Shown piece after piece: positions 37,901 through 52,900 of a stretch of 64,000 nucleotides of DNA. Position 1 is the first letter of the stretch. The number at the start of each line of letters is the position of its first letter. The notes under the pieces are model-generated. The model made no database searches. It saw only the letters and a list, made by a program, of their open reading frames with translations, and had not been told where the DNA came from. Origin of the DNA: Lineus longissimus (taxonomy: Eukaryota; Nemertea; Pilidiophora; Heteronemertea; Lineidae); NCBI RefSeq assembly GCF_910592395.1, contig NC_088316.1, forward strand, positions 13,704,001 through 13,768,000, given 5' to 3'. The position numbers and the translations under genes are program-made.

Positions 37901-40900
37901 TGTTTGCATTCAGGCAAGTATGGTATTTTTCTCTGCATACATGTATATCTACATTCAGTCTTTGCCTGGGCAATCAGGGAAATTCTATAGACCTGCGTTA
38001 CCAGTTGCCCTGATAAAAATATCAATCATGATAGACCTATATGCTTTTTAATTGGCTCATCTAAATGTCACATACAACGTGTGTACCTCGAGATAATGTC
38101 CGATTACAGTTAAAGGCCTACCTAACATTTTGATTGTTTGCATAGCATAAATCCTATAGATTTTCTGTATACACTGCAGTATACTTATCCTTAAAAAAAG
38201 TATTTTTGCAAAAGAATTTGAATATCAATATTTGTATGTGACAGATAGGCCTCTTTTTGAGTTCACTGGGGTATAGTGGATATTATCATAATTTTTCTTT
38301 TATATGCATCATTGATTTTATTCAAGTTGATATTTCACAATTCCGAAGCCATTGTTGTTACTTTTCAGAAGTTTTTCCAGTTTATTTAAGGTTGGCTGAG
38401 GGGTGCTTGGTCTGCATAAGTTGCTCACAACACCTCACAATCACCGCTTCAGAACAGGAAAAAAGGAAAGTATACTGACAATGCAAGCATAATGTTGGAT
38501 CACAAGTCTTTTTGCTCTCTTAATTTTAGTCGTATGTGTTGTATTTCAGCAAAAACGTTTTTTCTTCTCACCAAATATCCTTATAATGTTTTTCTCTTCT
38601 GATCGTTGCAGGTAGCAGTAACAGCATATTGGTTAGGAAAGTCAGTGGAGGAATTTTATAACGGTCCACAGTTAGATTACACTGCGTTCACAGGATTAGT
38701 GCGACATCACCAAAATCACATCCTTTGTAGCAGTCCGAAAGAAAGGAACAATGAGCATAGAAACGGATTAAACGATTCGTTAATAAGTGATTTAAGTTTT
38801 ACAGAAAGTGACGTATTTGAAAGTGAAAAGTTAAATTCTGCGGATTATTCCGGTGATATTCAAAATTGTGATTCTGAGGATTATTCTCGAAATTTCGAAA
38901 CTATTCAAAATAATATCAACATGCCTGCGCGATATAATGACCAGCGCCACCACAGCGCCGAGAGTTTTCGAAACTCTGGTACGTTCGATCACTTGTGCAG
39001 TGACCGTGCCGAGGACTCAGACGGTAGTTTGCCGGGGCATTTGAATCCGTTGTCATCACATGATAACATCCATCATGCGCGGAGTGGGTCGACGGACAGT
39101 TTGGATACGCCGAGCATCGGTTCGCATTCGCGGCAATCATCGGGTAGCATCGATTCTATGAACACCGTCACATCCTCTGCGTCCGGTACTACGCCTTATC
39201 GTAAAACGAGCTCAACAGTTGCCCCAGCTAATCCTTCCCACAATCCTATGCAGTTTGTTCAACATGGCCGCTCAAATTTGTCGATGGAGGCAGCGGCGAA
39301 ACAGCGCCAGCTTGACCAGGTGAAGGAGATAAAAAAGAAACAACAACATGAGGGTGAAGATTGGCAAGATGTAAGTACAGATGTGGCTAGAAGTAACATC
39401 CCTGATTTCGAACGAAATCTGCTCAGCCCTATAAATGTGACACTAGTGACAGCATTCTTCAAATACTTTTGTTCTGCAATAAAAGGGGCTTTCATAATGC
39501 AGTTGTGGGATTGTTAGGTCAGAATGGGATGTTACTTCGGAATGCTACAATGCTGAGAATTTGACGTGGTAGTTGGTTGTTGTGTGGTTTTTATCGAGAT
39601 GATTTAGGTTTAAATTGATTTCCCTGAACGACCATTGTGAGGAAGAAAATGAAATTTGGGATAATTTTCTATTGAAACAGATCTTGGCCATTGTGTGTTG
39701 TTCAATTTTGTTGATACCTTCCAGAAAATGACCAATAAGAATACTTTTTTCTTTTCCCAAAGAACTTATCATCCTGGAGATCAAAACGATTAACGAAGTC
39801 CTCTTCGTATCACCGCTCTGGCTTGGATGACGATGATGATGATGAGGGCACGGGGAGGCCGGTCAAAACGTACAAAGACATTGTGGAAGAAAGGTATGAG
39901 ATTGAAAGCCATATGTCAAAAAGTGTTCATGAAAGTGGGAAGTTTTAGACAGCAGTCAAATCTCGTAGCCATACTCAAAAAAGATCCTTAGGAGAAAAGT
40001 TTAGCATGTGAAAAACAGAAATTGTTTTATTGTTATTGTAGAAAAAGAACTTGGATATTTGTTTAAAAGATTTATCTGAAATATATGTGTACGGTGTTAG
40101 AGGTACAGCTTTAGTGTTCAGGGCCTTAGCTAGAGGGAGCAAATGCACCATAATGGGTAACCAACATGGTTTTTTGGCTGATTTTGGCCAGTTTTCGGAC
40201 TGACAGAGGACAGAAGAGGTGTTTTGCCCCCTCATTTAAAAAACCCTAGCTATGGGCCTGAAATGTTTACGTAGATGTACTAATATTGTTGTAAAGCGAT
40301 GTTTTACTGAAACACCCTTTACTATTCTGAGCCAAATATTAAATTGGAACTTTGGTTATAGATTATGAAAATTATATGCCTAACATCGTCATGAAAGTAA
40401 GGGGTTTTAATGGCTCTTATCTGATGCTTGTAAGAAATAACATTGATTGCTATGTTTCAGGTTGCATCTTATATCTGTTTTATCATTCTTCTTGATATTT
40501 CTTTTCCTAAATAATCCATAAATATTTGTATTAATTGTACTGAATCTTTCTTATGGCATTTCAGGAAGGGGCGCCGTGCTAGTTTGTGCTTTTACCCAAC
40601 TGATGACGACGAACTAGATTTTGATTCAATTCGGTAAAAATAAATCTCAAAAACATCACGCATGCATATATTAGACAATTTTTACAACTAACACTCATAC
40701 AAGGTCTGAGCTTATGCAACAGTTCATACAAGGTCTGAGCTCAAGCAACAGTTCATACAAGGTCTGAGCTCAAGCAACAGTTCATACACTCTGTCACTTG
40801 TTGGTCAGCAAGTTGAACTATCGTATCTGCAGATTCCAAGCAGAAGTCATGGACAGATGGTGTCAGTTTTTCACCTAATATGGCACAATCAATAATATTG

Positions 40901-43900
40901 CACAATAAACCACAATTATAACAATACATACTGGTAATGTACCAGTAATTTAAGCATTAATGGATGATGATGGATCTATAATTATTCATTGATGATAGAT
41001 ATAGTGTTTGATCCTTCAGTTTTAGATCGCCAACTCATATCCTCTGTCCACCATTTGAACATGAACCAAAACCCTGAATTAAAGAAATGTTATAGTTTTA
41101 CAACCCCAGAGTGATTCCCCCTTCCAGTTCCTCCACGAAGACCCAAAGTCCTGGTTCTAGTTTCATGATTCCCCCATGTCTCTTTATATATTCCAAGCTG
41201 TCTTCCCAAGTATAGCACACTCGTCATCTTCAAGTATCTGTTTAATGTTCAATTTTATGAGTTGGTTTGCAGATTCACAAATATGTCACAAACAGTGTAA
41301 CAAAATTGGGTAAAGGAGTGACATATCATTAAAAAAATAAAATTTACTCCCTCGTCTAAGATGCAAAATGACCTTTCTTTGAAAACCCTTTTGAAATTCG
41401 AATGTTTTACTTTGAAGAATTACCCTTACAAGAAAACGAAAACCTTTCTTCAATTAGTTGCCCTTTGAAAATAAAGAATTTGCAAACCAACTGACTAAAA
41501 CTAATAAGACCCGATTCTGTAGTCTTGTGTAGGTGTGTGTCTGTCCCTTACAACAATCTCCTCATGTATTCTCAAGTGAACATCTTTGGTTCATTTGCCA
41601 TCTGTTTGACAGAAACTCGGGATAAATTAAATTGAACAGTACTGGTCAGGATTAACATGTCTCCTCATGCCTGATATTCTGGCGATACGAATTTCTGCAA
41701 TAGAGTCTGGTGTAGCTCTGTTGTGGAGAGGTATCCAGGTATGTTACTTCTGAACCCAACAGTACTGCAGAAAATTTGTGATCTGCCAGAAAAGTGCCAC
41801 TACTGGGTAGTTTAAGTTTCCAACTGGTTCTACAAAGCACTCTTCATTGGAAAAAGATCATAAATTCATAAAAGCTTCAAACTAAATGCTGAGTGCAGAA
41901 GCCAATAGAGTGATAATCTGTCAAGTTCACGGCATGCCTTTAACAGTTCAGTTCAATAACAAAGTACGTAACCATGGTGTCATCATAAAAACAGTATATT
42001 CATCGATAATAACATATCGTTTTCCAATTTCAATATAAAAGTTTTGTCTGGTTTGGGGTTTTTTTGTAATTCTTTCTCACGATATCTGTGCAGTGCCAAA
42101 GAATTGCCACGATACGTTGGTTTTCTGTCCGTTTTTGAGGTAGTAACTTTTGACAAGTTCTTAATAATGTCCTTTGAAAATCTTTTCATTAAACTGTTAT
42201 ACAACATGCAACACATTTGGCGATTACATACATACATACGCTCTCTGTGTATCATTCATGCACACATTAAAGCATACATGCATGTATGGCAGTATTCCAA
42301 ATTAATACTTTATAGATATTGAAAATACCAACATATGTCTACTTGATCCTTATAGTATGATACTTGATAATATTATGTAGAACTGCATTAACCCTTTCAA
42401 GCATTTGTTCAATTAGAAATCAATAAATTGCAAATTTCGAATTTCGAATCGATATTCAATCTAAATGCATTTGAGAAGAATTCTTTGCCCGTTGCACATG
42501 GTAAGACTGATATTCGAATCAGGTCACCTCTGATGTCACGGGTTCGACTCCAGTGGATCACACGTCTTCATGTGATAGAGAGAGCAACTCTCTTGTCTTG
42601 CAATGAAGGTTCCTTTGAGTTTGCTGCCCAATATTGCATGGTTATTGTGCTTTACTACCATATATACAGTAAGAAGTGCCATATTTGGTGCTCAGCCCAT
42701 GCAGTTCAACACTTTTCAAGTGATTCTTGTTGACATTTGTTGGATATTTATATCATAAACTATCAGATATTGGAATCAGTCGACTCATCATAGTTAATCC
42801 TATATGTTCGATGTTCGTGTAATAATAAAAGATGTCATATTTCAGAAACCAGCGTAGGGCGAGTCTTAGCCATCATCCTGGCTCTCAGACAGGTGACGGA
42901 TCGTCTCTACTCAGCCAGCAGCGGTAATTGCTAACAAATGACAACCATTACACTTACAGAAACCTTTAGTTCTCTACCCTTACAGCATGCGACCTTAATG
43001 ATCTGAGGGAACATTGAACTTTTGATAAACTATACCAGAAAATTAATTTTTTGGGATTAACCTAATGTAATTGACAAAATCAGTTGCATTGAAAATCCAA
43101 TCTATGTTTTTTCCTCTCCAATGTCCCTCAGTTCTTTCGTGGTGAAGTGTCTTGTTGGTGTCAAGCCTTCCCTGAAGGTTCGACACCTTGTTGGTGATAG
43201 TAAAAGTCTGTCTTTTCAGGAACTGTGCGGTAGATGTACATTTAGCATTAATACCTTTTGTTTCAGGATCTATCCTTATGATTTAGTCTCTTCCCTCCTT
43301 TGGCAACTCATTCTGTTCAAAATATAATTGAGATAAAACCTACCCTGTTGACATTGACATACAATGTCGCAGTTTGCTTGTCCTCCCTTCTACACATTTT
43401 GGCCGAAAGTGAAAGTCTGTAAGTGTCGTTTCATAAAAGCAAATTTAAAATCCCTAGTTGCCGGTGATGTATACAGTTAACAATCAGAAGTGATAAGTTT
43501 TATTAGAAAGGATACGAATATAATCTACAAGTGCAAAGCTACACGTACGATGATTCTCTTGGAAGGAAACAGACTGCAGGAATTGGTTTTTCGTTGTCGA
43601 AAAGTAAACCAACTGGGCCATTTCATTGGGCTGGATGGGAAGATTTATATTTTGCTTTGGTGCACAGAATGAGTTGATCCAAACCCGCCCCTCTAACTGT
43701 ACTTGAGTTTTCCTCTCATTAACAACTGTTCCTCACATACACACTGAATGCACATTGCTCAGGGCGCACATGGCATGCACTCACTACAATATCTAGACAT
43801 TAATTTGCACCTAACCCACAAACCTCACCACGCCTCGAAATGGGTCATATTTTTGACGATGCTTTTGATTAGGGATTCCTTGTTGCCTTAAGTCGCCTGT

Positions 43901-46900
43901 GGATGGAAGGGGCCTCAGTGGATCGAGGCAATAATGCTACCCCCTAGAATCCCTAGAAGTTTGGACCACCCACTTGTCGTAGCATCTCCATGTCTTTGCA
44001 TTGCATCTAGCACAGCATGATGTCTCTGTCAAATAGATGTAAATGGAGCACAATCGAAAGGGATGCTGAAATTGTTAGTCTGGCTTCTTGTACTGTGCTG
44101 CCTCCATGCTTCTTAGGAATTTTCAGACTAAGCAAATTGCATAAAGCAGTTGTATCGATTGCATCATACAGTGAACACTTTACAGTTCATTGCAACCTGC
44201 ACTTCACAGCTGCACACTTCACAGTTTTGTCCATTGCAATCAGCAGAGTGTACACTTTACTTATATCAATTACAACTGGCTGATCCCACTTTACAGTTAT
44301 GTCTTGTCCATTGCAGCCAGCAGTGCACACTTTCAAGTTATGTTCATTGCAACCAACACTGCAAACTTTACAGTTTTGTCCATTGCAACCAACACTGCAC
44401 TCTCTACAGTTGTGTCCATTGCAGAGAACATTTCACTTTGCGGCTTCAAATCAAGTGCAACTGAAATTGTACACTTCACAGCTATGTATGCTACAGTGCA
44501 CAACAGCTATATCGGCAAGAACCACTGCAAGAGAATGAAATCGCTTCTGAAATATTTCTTCTTTTGATTTCATTCTACCATTCTTCTTATCTATCTCCCT
44601 TCTTTCGAAATTTTTCTCGAAATTTCAACCCCAATAATCTTTTATTCCTAAGTTCAATCCTACAATCCTAACCATGGAGCTATCTACTCCAGTGTATATA
44701 GAGCTCTGTGACATCAAAACTTTATGCTTATCTCATACATTTTTGATGACATACATCTTTGAATGCAAATTTTCAGGACAAACTGGCTAAAAGTTAGACT
44801 TAATCCTTCCTTCAGAGTGCCCTTCTTCCCATTGGCGTCTTTCTGACGCTATTGGCTCCAACAGTATTAAAAGTTGAGAAACTAATCTGTGAAATTTACC
44901 ATTTCAGGAAAGGCCGGAAAACAAGTTTGAACTTTTACCCAATCGAAGATGACGACTTTTCAAAACTGACACCGGCAAAATCGGAAAGCAAAACCACGTC
45001 TGATATTACGGAAGAGGAAGAGACCAGATCACCTGCATATGTGCCTCCCAAGCCTGGACAGGTGCGTTGAGTAGGCTAGTAGTTTTAGACATCAGCTAAT
45101 AGACCACATATTAGATGGTCTATCAGACATCAACCAGTCTGTTATAGACGTTTATCAGATGGCTAATAGACATCACCAGGTTTTCTAGTGTCAAGACTGC
45201 TCATCTTTTGTATTGGAAACTGACACGGAGATTTAGTCATATAGAGAGTTGTCATAGTAGTCTTTTTTCAGCTTGATCTTAATTGGATTCCTTTCAGCGT
45301 AAAACGTCTTTCATTAGTGAGCCAATCGGTGAGGAGGAAATTGCACCGTGGGCAATCGAGGAGCCCGATTATGGGCCAGACTTGCCCATTGTAAAAGATC
45401 TTAAAACACCACGTCGTTTTCACTTGGAAAACATGCCGTTAACACACATTGAACAGATTGATGAAAATGGAACCAGTTCAGTAAATGGTGAAAAATCTCC
45501 CAAGTTGGATAAAAATTTCAAATCAGATCCCAAACATTTGAAAAAAACACCGAAGGATGAGCCTCCCAAAGATAACAAAAAGCCTGATAATAAAAAGCCC
45601 GATAATAAAAAGCCTGATAATAATAAGACTGAACCAGTGCAGTTCGGGAAAGGAATGTTGAAACCGACGCCCAAGAAGGATCCCGCTGGTAAAATCCCTG
45701 GAAAAGATCAGCTGAAGCCTGTGAAGAAGGATAACAAACCTGCGTGGGCTACAAAGGACTTGAAATCTGCCACAAAAGGACCGAAATCTGATTCTAAGGA
45801 TACTAAGAATTCTAAGGATATCCAAGAATCGAAGGATTCTAAGGATATCAAGAATTCCAAAGACACAAAACCCGAGGCGAAAGACTCTAAACCTATCGAG
45901 AACATTTCAAATGGGAAGAAGAAAACGGAAGAAGCGCCAGCGGCCAGAAAGCCTGGGCGAAGAACGGCTCCTGCTGCTATGCCTTCGCGTCGACATGGAA
46001 TGATGGCGCCACCACCGACAAATCCACATCTCCTTCTCGATCAGCTGGATATTCCCGACAAACACAAACAGGATTTCAGGAAACCGGAACCACCGTCGTC
46101 TTCGTCGGACGAGTCGTCGGATAGTGATTCCGAAGAAGCAAAAGATAAAGTGAGCTCTCGGACTACGACATTGTTCAATTCAAGAAATAATGTAGGAGGT
46201 CGACGGAGAAAAATATCAGCACCAGTGCCACCTGTTGCTTCAGAACTAAATGCTCCAAGGGAACGAAGGTCTTCGATAGGCGAACGGCCCGACCCTTACT
46301 TTTTACACCCAAATCGACATTGGGTAAGTCGCACAACGGACATGCATGACCCAGTTGCAAGGATTTCGTTTGGTGCTCGAATGTTGCTTGTTGATACCGA
46401 CAGCCTAACAGTTTATTCTTCCACTTTTTGCCTGCTTCTGCCAAGACTGAAATGATGTTGCATTCTTTCATGAACTTCTTCTAACTTTGTTTCTGTTTGT
46501 ACTGACAGCTTGAATCCTTCTCCTCTTTCATTGTCTTGTCCTGCCAAGTGTGTAAGCCTTTTTGACTGTTTTGCGATGGAATTGAGAAGATTTGCCTTTG
46601 ATTTGATGATGTCTCCACAAAGAAGTTTCCACAAAGAAGTTTCCACTCTTAGCTTCTTTCAGTGCAATGCGAGAGAGTGTACCACAGTTCCGTTTGGCAG
46701 ATTTGCTTCAATCAGTCCCTTTAATAATCGGCTCTATTTTTCAGCTTGCATGTGTTGCGGTTGAACCTGAAATAGGGTTTCAGCAAATTTTATTCCCTGT
46801 CTTTGCTTCTTTTCTTTGCATTGTTCAAAAGGATTTTGCTGTGTGCATTGGTCAGGAATCTGAGGGCATTAAGTTTGGTGTAAATTGTTTCTGCTAAGTG

Positions 46901-49900
46901 CTTAGGTAATTTGAACAGGAGTCTGGAGTGTGACTCTCGCACACTTTCAAGTTTATACTAGCCAAATCCTCTGTGGTGTTGGTGGCCTCCAGCCCACTGG
47001 GTTAGCTTCCCAGCCGTTCAAATGTTCAATACTTATATTGATGACTATGTTGTCAAGTTGCATAAAGAACTTTAAATCAGGCCACATGGACAAAGTTCTT
47101 ATGCGTCGTACTTTATGAAACGTGTGTACGTTTGACATTTGTATCAGTATTTATAAATAAGTTTCAGAAAAATATTCCTTTCTGTCCAATGGATTACATT
47201 ATAAACTACTATGTACAACGATTGGCTTACAATAACTAGTTATCGATAGAGTTCTACATCTAGTATATATCCCCTGAGTGTGTCAATTGATCAATAGCTT
47301 TTGATATCGAATATTTGAAAACTGCATTTTTTCTGCATGAAAATAATTCTGTTTTTTTATATTTCGTCAAATTTGTCTTTTGTGTCGGTTGTTTTATTGA
47401 ATGTCACTAACCTGATATGAATTTGAGACAAAAAATTGCTTGTCATTCTTGATAAAATGAAAGTATCTTGTGATGTACAAGTCGTCGATTATGGCCAGTG
47501 TACATGGTTAATATAACATCTTTTTCAGAGATTATTTAATAATTTGATTTGAAAAGAGGAAGATAAATCAAAAGTTATTTTCTATAACCAAATCAAAATC
47601 ACCTAATTTCTTGTCGCTATAATTTCAGAAAGCAGACGATATTGATGTAACGATAACGCAAGAACCAAACAACCCAAATGGCTTTGGTATTTCAATAAAG
47701 GGCGGCAAGGACCAGCTTTGCCCCATCATCGTTGATAGAATAGCCCCAGGTGAGTGAAAATGTCCTGACGGTAAGCTGTCCTGACGGTAAGCTGTCCTTT
47801 AGAGATTTTCTGGGCCCTGACAAGTGACAAGCTATTAATTTGTGGAAAACAACAGTCAATTTTTATGGAGAGTATAAAGAATCTAGAAAAATGTATATTC
47901 AAGTCTACCAGTTGGTGAATGCCCATTTAGCAAAGAAATTTTTAAACATTTTTTTGGGGTAAGATTTTGGTATATCTTTTTATGACACTTTCTATTTCTG
48001 TGCATTGTGAATATGCTTGACTGTGCTTTCTATATATTCATTTGAAAATTTTCCCCTGCATTGTCATTCTTTGAAATTCTTTTCGATTTTGAAAGTCTAA
48101 CTTACAATCCATTGTGCACAAGCAACAACCCACTGTTCGAAAAATGTCTAGCAGTTGTTTTCTGTATCAATTACAGGATGTGTCAGAATAAATGGAAAAA
48201 AAACCCAACTTAGTTTATCCCAGATCATGGGGGGGGGGGGGGGTAAGTGGCTTTGACAAGGTGCCACAGGCTGCTAAGATCGTTTGTGTTGGTGTAACCC
48301 ACTGTATCCCAAAATCTTGATGATGGGTAAACTAGAGAAGTTCACTTATTTTGGCACATCCTGTAGAATTAGATTCTAGCTCTTGCACTAAAGGACAACT
48401 TCAAAGAAGTGCAACATCCTTCAAAAGAGTATAAGTTTATTACATGGAATTCATAAAGGTCTACGTTCAACCTAAATGGTGTCACTTTTCACTAGAAGTC
48501 TTCATGCTCCAGTCCGACAAAAATACACCCTCCGGAATAATGCTCCCTTAAAATGAAAAATTTAAGGGAGACTCGAGGCAGGAGGGACAGTAACTCCCGC
48601 TATCCCTATTTCAAAGTTACTCATGAGTGGTTTTCCTTGCTAAATGTATATGTGGCTAGAGAAAAAGCTAACAGTGCTGATAATGATATTCTGGAGGGTG
48701 TAACAAACTGGTAAAGCTCCTTTTGCCACTTTTTCAGGGAGTGCAGCTTCTATGTGTAATGTGTGTGAAGGTGACGAGATAGTCTATGTGAATGACACGT
48801 GTGCAGAAGACCAATTCCGGGGCTCGGTCATGCTGGTGATTAACCAAGCGAATAAGAAGGGTCACCTTGAAATGAAACTCAGACGATATGAGAATAAAAG
48901 TAAATCAATTTGCTTTTTACTTCGCATCCTTTTCTGTTTTATTAACAGTCTATCTGATCAGGTTTGCCAATTCAAGTTTAGACTTTCATATCAGAATTGC
49001 GCCTAGACTTTCTCGTTTAGAATTGGGTCAAACTTTCCAACTAGATTGGGTTCAACCTTTCATATCAGAATTGGATCCAGACTAGGGGCCAGGCTTTCAT
49101 ATCCTAGTTGGGTCCAAATTGGGTTTGATCTGGGAGGAGTCATACCAGCTATGGTCCGTATGTCATATTTGAATTGGCAAAACTAGCACAGTGTATCTTT
49201 CCCTAGCTTGTTGTAATAGGCGAATACTTGGGTCCAGAAGTTAGAAAGTCCCTTTGTGATAAAGGGACTCAAGTTTTATAACAGCTCTGCTTGCTCCTGC
49301 TTACAATTCACAAGAAAAATCCTCTTTTTCTTTCCAAAGCATTGCTACAAATAATGCTATGAATCTTTATTGACATGTTTGTCCTCTTTTGACCATGTTG
49401 TTGATGATTGTGTGTCACTAGATTTTCAAATGTTCTAACAGTAATTTTTGTCGTAATAACTGTTTAAAGATGTCTACGCTCATTTTGATCATTTCGGTGA
49501 AAAGGTATTGTATTTCTATCTACATGTACTCCCTTTTTGCAAAAGAGGGTCTTCAAATTGAAGAATCAAAGTCCCGACATACTGTAGTCAAGAGTCCCAT
49601 CTCAAGATATTGTAGAGTCAAGAGCCCCATCTTGAGATATTGTAAAATGGCAAAACTTTTTCACCAAAAAATATCAAAGTGACCCTGAAGAGAACCTGCA
49701 TGGTGTGCTGTGTTTGTTTCCTGTTCAGCCAGTCCGCATTTTGCCTCGTTTTTTTCCTTCCGAATTCTTTTGGATGCTGGATTTTGCCAACTCCGAGTGA
49801 CCGCATAATTGCATGACATTCAAGAGACTAAAACTGTGGTAAGTATGCATTTTTTCTTCTTTTTCCGCTTGCATTTAGATTTGTTTTGATTAAAAACAGA

Positions 49901-52900
49901 GTTAGGGGTTTTTACTGGTGGCATGGAAGTTTGTTTTGTAAAGCTGCCTAGTTGAACTTTCCACGAGGCCCGCTGCCACTGCTGAGAGAAGAGAGAGAAG
50001 TTGTTACTAAGAGATTGATGATTATCTTTGGCATGAGTGTGTTTGCATGTCTTGCTTGGCGTTTTTGTGCATTGTTTGTGACCGTACTTTGAATTCTGCA
50101 TCCAGTTGAAGTTTCTGCCGAGTCTATTTTCCTAAAGGAGATTTGTATGAGATAATGCCTGGCAAGTATAGATGGTGCAACAGTTGCTCTAATCCTGAAA
50201 ATGTTCACCAACCGTTTGTTAACTGATTGTGTACACACTCTAAAGCATATGACAACCATCTTTGATACAGGAACTCTGTAAACTACATTAAAGCCGGCCT
50301 GGCATCATCTCATGACACTCCTTCTTTAACAGTGGAGAATCTGAAAATAAGTAATATTTTTACTATTCATCTGAGTGTACTGCTGTTTGCTAGAAGTCGA
50401 TATAATGGGAACCCATGCATCGTAGTAAAAGTCTTACTTGTTTTTGTCAACAGAGTTATTTAAATTGTTCTATTTCTGACAACCTTTTTGCTTTTTGCAG
50501 GTTGGATAAAATTTCTGAGGACATGAGGTGACCATTCTGCTTGATTTCTCATCAATTCCATTTTCCCATCGTGCTGTGCTAGAAGTTGGCCACGTCATCA
50601 TCAAGAGTCATCCCTAGATATTTGGCCTGTTGATTGAATACACTGGTCCTTTGACATTGAAATGGTTTCTTTTCAAATATTTCGACATAAACTGATATCT
50701 GGCACAAGGATTTTAAAAGACAGTTACTAGGTTATTTCAAGTGTTGGGATCCCATCACAACCTAGCGGATTGAAGCTTGAAGCCACAACATGGATGCCAC
50801 TGATACTGGTTGCTCCTGGGAGCCAACTGGTCCACCCTTGTAACCACCACTGGAAGCTGGAAGCCAACTGATCCTGGCGTGGATCCATGATTCGAAAAAG
50901 AGGGTGCTCCGGGTGCACTGGATGCTTCCGATTCTAAAGAGTTTTTCGAACTTTCAAAATGTCATGGTCAGTTTAAGAGATTTTTCTGAAATAAGAGGGG
51001 GAGACACGCTGCACCCTCTCCCCCTTGGATCTGCCCCTGTGGTCAATATACTCTTGGCGAGACAGTGGGAATGCATCACCACCACTGGTCCAGTTACTGC
51101 AGAAAAGGTGATCAGGCTGAACCCACCGCTGCTGCCATCTATCACATTGAACTGGAACCAATGTTATCAATCCGTGCTGCTTGATAGACCATGCATTTAT
51201 ATGCATAACAGAATGAGAATATGTAAAATAATTTGGAATGTTTGCCATGTAGTTGTGGCATCAAGATTGTGTATAATAATACTTTATCATGAATAAAAGC
51301 GTCTTTTCGCTTAAAGGATCACTACATGTAAGATAGCAGTGTACGCATTTTCGATTCTCTTGTGTCGAAATTGGCGGTATATAACGTGTGTATATTTTCA
51401 GTAAAAGCAATTTAATTGTGAGTGCCATACCTATTTACCAGTCCACCCAACTTGATCAAGATCTGTACGTCATATATGTATATATCTACACCAAGATGCA
51501 TGTGAGATTTTGATCAGCTTATGATGGTCCGGGTCCTGTGATGCTGTTTCTTATGTAATTTCGAAAACATTTTTATGATTTTTCATTTTCTGTCAGAAGT
51601 TTGAAATTTGCTAGAAATGTGTTTTCATGTATTTGCATTATAGATTGTGCATATTTTCTACTATTCATGTTATTTTTATATCAGATCTAAGAACTTCTCT
51701 TGTATTAGACTTTTGTGGTCGTGACACATACAGACCTTTAACCTATACATGTACACTCCATTTCACGAAAAATTGCACTACACAGTTACAAAAGTCTAAA
51801 CTTGCTGGGAAAAGTGTTTTGCCTCAAAATTGCTTGATTTTGAATCGGCAAAATCTGAGCGAAATCACCAAAAATGGAGTGCCATTTTCTCGTGAAATAG
51901 ACTATATGAGTGAGTCCTTCAAGTTCTGTATTGCATGGAAGACGCACATATTGATGTAGATAGCCTTGCCTTTAAAAATTTCGTTCCATAATTTTAGTTG
52001 AGGTCAACTGTAAATAGTGGCAATTCCAAGGTACTTCTGTGTTGTTTCTGTTGGAACTAATGAGCCCAGGGGCAAATGATTTTCATGCCTTTGTTTTAGA
52101 GTAAGGCACATATTGCAGCAGCATCATCTTGACACATCAAGGGTTAATGTCAGGGCGTTCAGGTCCGCACTTCCCTATCTGAGCCTTTTTGAAAGAGGGA
52201 ATCAAGATCAAGTGGCATAGTGATGGGGGAGACCTCGATGATTAGGTACCGTCATCCCAATTGGGGGGTGATGATTATTCACTGGGGCATGCATCAAAAT
52301 GATATAATCAAATAAAATCGATGTCACAACTCTTTCACAATGATGCAATACCCGAGTGACAGCGCTACACAGCACTGACTCGAGTTTGCTGGTACCTAAT
52401 TCAAGATGAGCAGAATAGGAATTGATCGAGCTCTTTTACTTCCTTTGTAAGATAACTTTGAGAATTCTCAACCATTGCGTGACGAGAGTGAACTGTTTCT
52501 GTGATATGTTTACTAATGATAGACATATAGATGACAAATCAGGACTTGTCCTGATGCTTGGCGTAACTTCTTACAAAATATTGCTGACATGAATAAAGAA
52601 GTGTTTCCCTTACAGCTTGTTTACCCACATTTAGGTGACATCAACAATGATGTACGATTTTGAGTTTGACTAAGGTTTGAGCCTGCAAGTTCAATCTCCA
52701 GGGGGCTCTGGTGGTTCCATCTTGTTATGTGACCAAAAGCCGGTCGAATTTTCGTGGTATACACGAGCCAGTGTTCTATTTGAGGGCTACAGTGATAGTT
52801 TTGAATGAGAGTTAGAAATTAGAGCCAACTGGAGCTTGAACTTTCTTTTTTCAATGTATCTGTCACGATTTTCCTTGCTTAAAATGGTGTTGGTTTCGAA

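Noticed and set aside
39371-39517. Continuation of exon 3 past 39370
   Set aside because: The consensus GTAAGT donor and the family match of exon 4 favour splicing; the extension lacks similarity and soon stops.
44017-44567. Three overlapping 80-125-codon Cys/His-rich ORFs resembling zinc-binding repeats
   Set aside because: They are three frames of the same degenerate minisatellite in intron 6; the regular Cys/His pattern comes from repeated CATTGCA text.
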